Below, piece after piece: positions 62,272-64,000 of a stretch of 64,000 nucleotides of DNA. Position numbers and translations under genes: made by a program. The stretch comes from Streptomyces cathayae (GTDB lineage Bacteria; Actinomycetota; Actinomycetes; Streptomycetales; Streptomycetaceae): NCBI RefSeq assembly GCF_029760955.1, contig NZ_CP121682.1, forward strand, positions 868,001 to 932,000. The letters are read 5' to 3'. Position 1 is the first letter of the stretch. Each line of letters opens with the position of its first letter. The notes beneath the pieces were generated by a model, which was not told where the DNA came from, searched no databases, and saw only the letters and a program-made list of their open reading frames with translations.

Positions 62272-62299
62272 AGAAGGCGTCCTGTGCTCAGCTGCGCCG

Positions 62300-62630
62300 C
62301 TCACACCGGCGACGAAGACACCAGCTCACCGCCAAGCTGCGGGCGGCGGGACTCGGGGCCCTCGCAGACCTGGGATTCGTCGGCCTCGACGACAATGATC
62401 CCGACGCCGACCCGGCGATGATCACCGGCCACAAAGCCGCCCGGAACCGACCCCTGACGCGAGGTCAGAAGCTGTCCGACAAGGCGCTGGCGGCCGTGAG
62501 GGGGCCGGTCGAGCACGGCTTCGCCCACCTGAAGAACTGGCGGGTCCTCGGCAAGGGCCGCACCGACCCGACATGGGCAACTGCCCTGCGTCCTCGCCGA
62601 GAAGATGGTCGAAGCCCACGAAGCCTGGCG
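62300..62630 (+). pseudogene. DDE transposase C-terminal fragment
   Basis: The fragment reads LRAAGLGALADLGFVGLDDN, PAMITGHKAARNRPLTRGQK, AVRGPVEHGFAHLKNWRVLG and RTDPTWATAL. This is the end of an IS5/DDE_4-type transposase with the EHGFAHLKNWR glutamate motif. The N-terminal and first Asp regions are missing and no terminal repeats are seen. It lies directly after the AraC gene. Confidence 0.75.
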
Positions 62631-62865
62631 GCACAGCCTCGCCGCGACCTCGCTCGCCGAGATCACCGCCGCCCCGCCCCCGTCGGCCCCGTCCCGCACC
62701 CGCCTGCGCCTGCGCCTGACCGGGACGCCGTAGCGCATCCGCCGCCCCGGGCAGCGCCTCGGAGGCCGCGCGGACGGGCCGCCGGTCAGGCCCGCGCGAA
62801 CCCCGGTGGGTCGAGGGCCTCGACAATGCGGTGACACCGGGAAGTTCACATCTGCCAGGCCCCGC

Positions 62866-63062
62866 GTACGAAGGGTTCGCGTCGGCGCGTCACCACTGGT
62901 CACACCAGGCCACGGCACACCACCGTGAGTACATGACCGCAGCAGGACCACCCCTGACGGTGAACGGTTCACGCTGCGGCTGAACCGGAGCCGCGCCACA
63001 GGCCGGCAGTCGTCGCCCGGAAGAACCCACGACACCACGACATTCCCACCCACCAGAGGGAA
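62866..63062 (+). repeat. RiPP/ATPase-type promoter-leader region, copy 2 of the dispersed repeat
   Basis: This segment repeats 51395-51590, including the GCGTCACCACTGGTCAC motif (62887-62903), the 16-codon remnant from ATG 62934 (MTAAGPPLTVNGSRCG) and the CCGGAAGAACCCACG stretch. The tgmA gene that should follow is gone. The repeat now ends just before a glyoxalase gene and could drive it. Confidence 0.75.
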
Positions 63063-63119
63063 TGGTCCGGTCGATCGCCGGGTTCATGAGTCGGTACCCA
63101 CGATCCCCAAGGAGCCGAC

Positions 63120-63524
63120 ATGTCCGACGAACCTGCCGTCCGCGAACTCCGCTTGGTGGTCACGGCTGCCGACTACGATGCGGCGCTTCACTTCTACCGC
63201 GATGTCCTCGGCCTGACCGAGCGCGGCGCGTTCTCCTCCCCCGACGGGCGGGTCACCATTCTCGACGCCGGCCGGGCCACCTTGGAGCTGACTGACCCGA
63301 ACCACGCTGCCTTCATCGACGAAGTCGAGGTCGGGCGACGAGTAGCCGGCCACATTCGGGTCGCCTTCCAGGTCGACGACTCCGTCGCCACCACGTCGAA
63401 GCTGGCCGCCGCCGGAGCCCAGGTGGTCGCCGAGCCGACGCGCACCCCGTGGAACTCACTGAACTCCCGGCTCGAGGCACCGGGCGCTCTCCAGTTGACT
63501 CTCTTCACCGAGCTCGACGAGTAG
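63120..63524 (+). CDS. VOC family protein (glyoxalase-like)
   Basis: The 134-residue protein has two VOC modules. It starts VRELRLVVTAADYDAALHFY and RDVLGLTERGAF; the second half has IRVAFQVDDSVATTSKLAAA and ends LEAPGALQLTLFTEL. The metal-binding pattern is partly changed: the usual first His is Arg/Leu, while E in ATLELTD remains. The ATG follows AAGGAG. Function is unknown. The duplicated RiPP promoter lies directly upstream. Confidence 0.82.
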   Translation: MSDEPAVRELRLVVTAADYDAALHFYRDVLGLTERGAFSSPDGRVTILDAGRATLELTDPNHAAFIDEVEVGRRVAGHIRVAFQVDDSVATTSKLAAAGAQVVAEPTRTPWNSLNSRLEAPGALQLTLFTELDE

Positions 63525-63599
63525 GCGTTGTACGGCCATGCTGGTCACAGCCACTCACACTCATGGCCGCACCGGGCCTTGAAGAACCTGCACGGGCCC

Positions 63600-63967
63600 G
63601 GTCGGGGTCATGTTCGGCAAGTTCTACGCGGGAGAACCAGGGTGCCCTCACCCACACCACCGCCCCCGAGACCGCCACCACGGTCCTCACCGCCCCCGCC
63701 GACACCCACATCCAAGCGCATCCGGCCGCCGACGTCTGGGGCCTGGGCGCCTCCCTGTTCTGGTGCTGGACCGGCCACCGCCCCGTCCCCCACCCCGATG
63801 ACGTCGGCCGGACGGAAAAGCTGCGCGCCATCGCCAGGGGCAGTACCACGGCCGTCCGTGACGTCCGGCCGTGGCCGTTCGCCGCCTTCGAGGAAACTCT
63901 CACCGCCTGTCTGTCCGCAGACCCCGCCGCCCGTCCCACCACCGGGGAACCGGCCGCGCCATGGTGA
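63600..63967 (+). pseudogene. Serine/threonine kinase C-lobe fragment
   Basis: Only the lower lobe of a kinase is visible: AADVWGLGASLFWCWTGHRP (the D-x-W-x-x-G helix) and ETLTACLSADPAARPTTGEP (the conserved Arg of the last helix). The ATP site, HRD and DFG are absent, so it is a remnant. It overlaps the start of the next gene by seven bases. Confidence 0.7.
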
Positions 63968-64000
63968 CTCTGCGAGATCTGGTCCCCGACGACGCCCTGG
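63961..64000 (+). CDS. Start of a gene, probably GNAT acetyltransferase (cut by window end)
   Basis: ATG 63961 begins MVTLRDLVPDDAL, which resembles the first strand of a GNAT acetyltransferase (L-R-x-L-x-P-D-D). Only 13 codons are visible, so the call is tentative. Confidence 0.35.
   Translation, partial: MVTLRDLVPDDAL

Noticed and set aside
1..64000. tRNA, rRNA or riboswitch genes
   Set aside because: No T-loop-like GGTTCGAATCC with matching acceptor stem, no rRNA sequence and no recognisable riboswitch core was found by eye; a covariance-model scan would settle this.

Overview
This is high-GC actinobacterial DNA, almost certainly a Streptomyces chromosome. Codon third positions are nearly all G or C, and GTG and TTG starts are common. 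The gene families are typical of the genus: OpcA, a GlcP-type permease, XRE/DUF397 pairs, a SigJ-type ECF sigma factor and an ATP-grasp RiPP locus. No rRNA, tRNA or CRISPR array was seen. Calls come from reading sequence and motifs only; no database search was run.

Left part (1-27 kb), metabolic. A truncated ATP-grasp gene is followed by a carbohydrate block: a GH4-GH38 operon divergent from a secreted GH16/CBM6 beta-1,3-glucanase, sharing a LacI-type palindromic operator. A pentose-phosphate block follows: a decayed zwf, then opcA, gnd and a histidine phosphatase. Next is a shikimate/quinate block: 3-dehydroshikimate dehydratase, shikimate dehydrogenase, a TetR regulator and an MHS-family transporter, with two related operator-like sites. 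From 18.2 to 25.4 kb there is a compact cluster of RibA, a creatininase-family protein, a flippase-like membrane protein, a methyltransferase, a GT4 glycosyltransferase, a pterin-synthase-like protein lacking catalytic residues, an MDR dehydrogenase and a CDP-alcohol phosphatidyltransferase. It looks like an undescribed pathway for a glycosylated, possibly membrane-linked, pterin- or pyrimidine-derived product.

Middle (27-41 kb). An ECF41/SigJ sigma factor and its FAD oxidoreductase partner sit behind a matching ECF41-type promoter. Then come a broken IS6-family element, an orphan colicin-type immunity gene, a large Tat-secreted glycoside hydrolase, a histidine-kinase fragment and two exported proteins of unknown function. 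A DndB-like gene is divergent from an unusual HTH-methylase-specificity fusion.

Right part (41-64 kb), mobile and defence-rich. A type I restriction-modification operon (hsdM-hsdS-hsdR) has hsdM split by a 2.7-kb IS5-like element. The element carries its own DHA2 efflux pump, has 16-bp terminal repeats and is flanked by a target duplication. Beyond this are XRE/DUF397 genes, a tgmA RiPP precursor with a frameshifted and truncated maturase, GlcP, an ATP-binding regulator, a Ser/Thr kinase, a RelE-like/UvrD helicase fusion and fragments of DUF262, transposase and kinase genes. Part of the RiPP leader region is duplicated at 62.9 kb. The many fragments suggest a recombination-prone accessory region.
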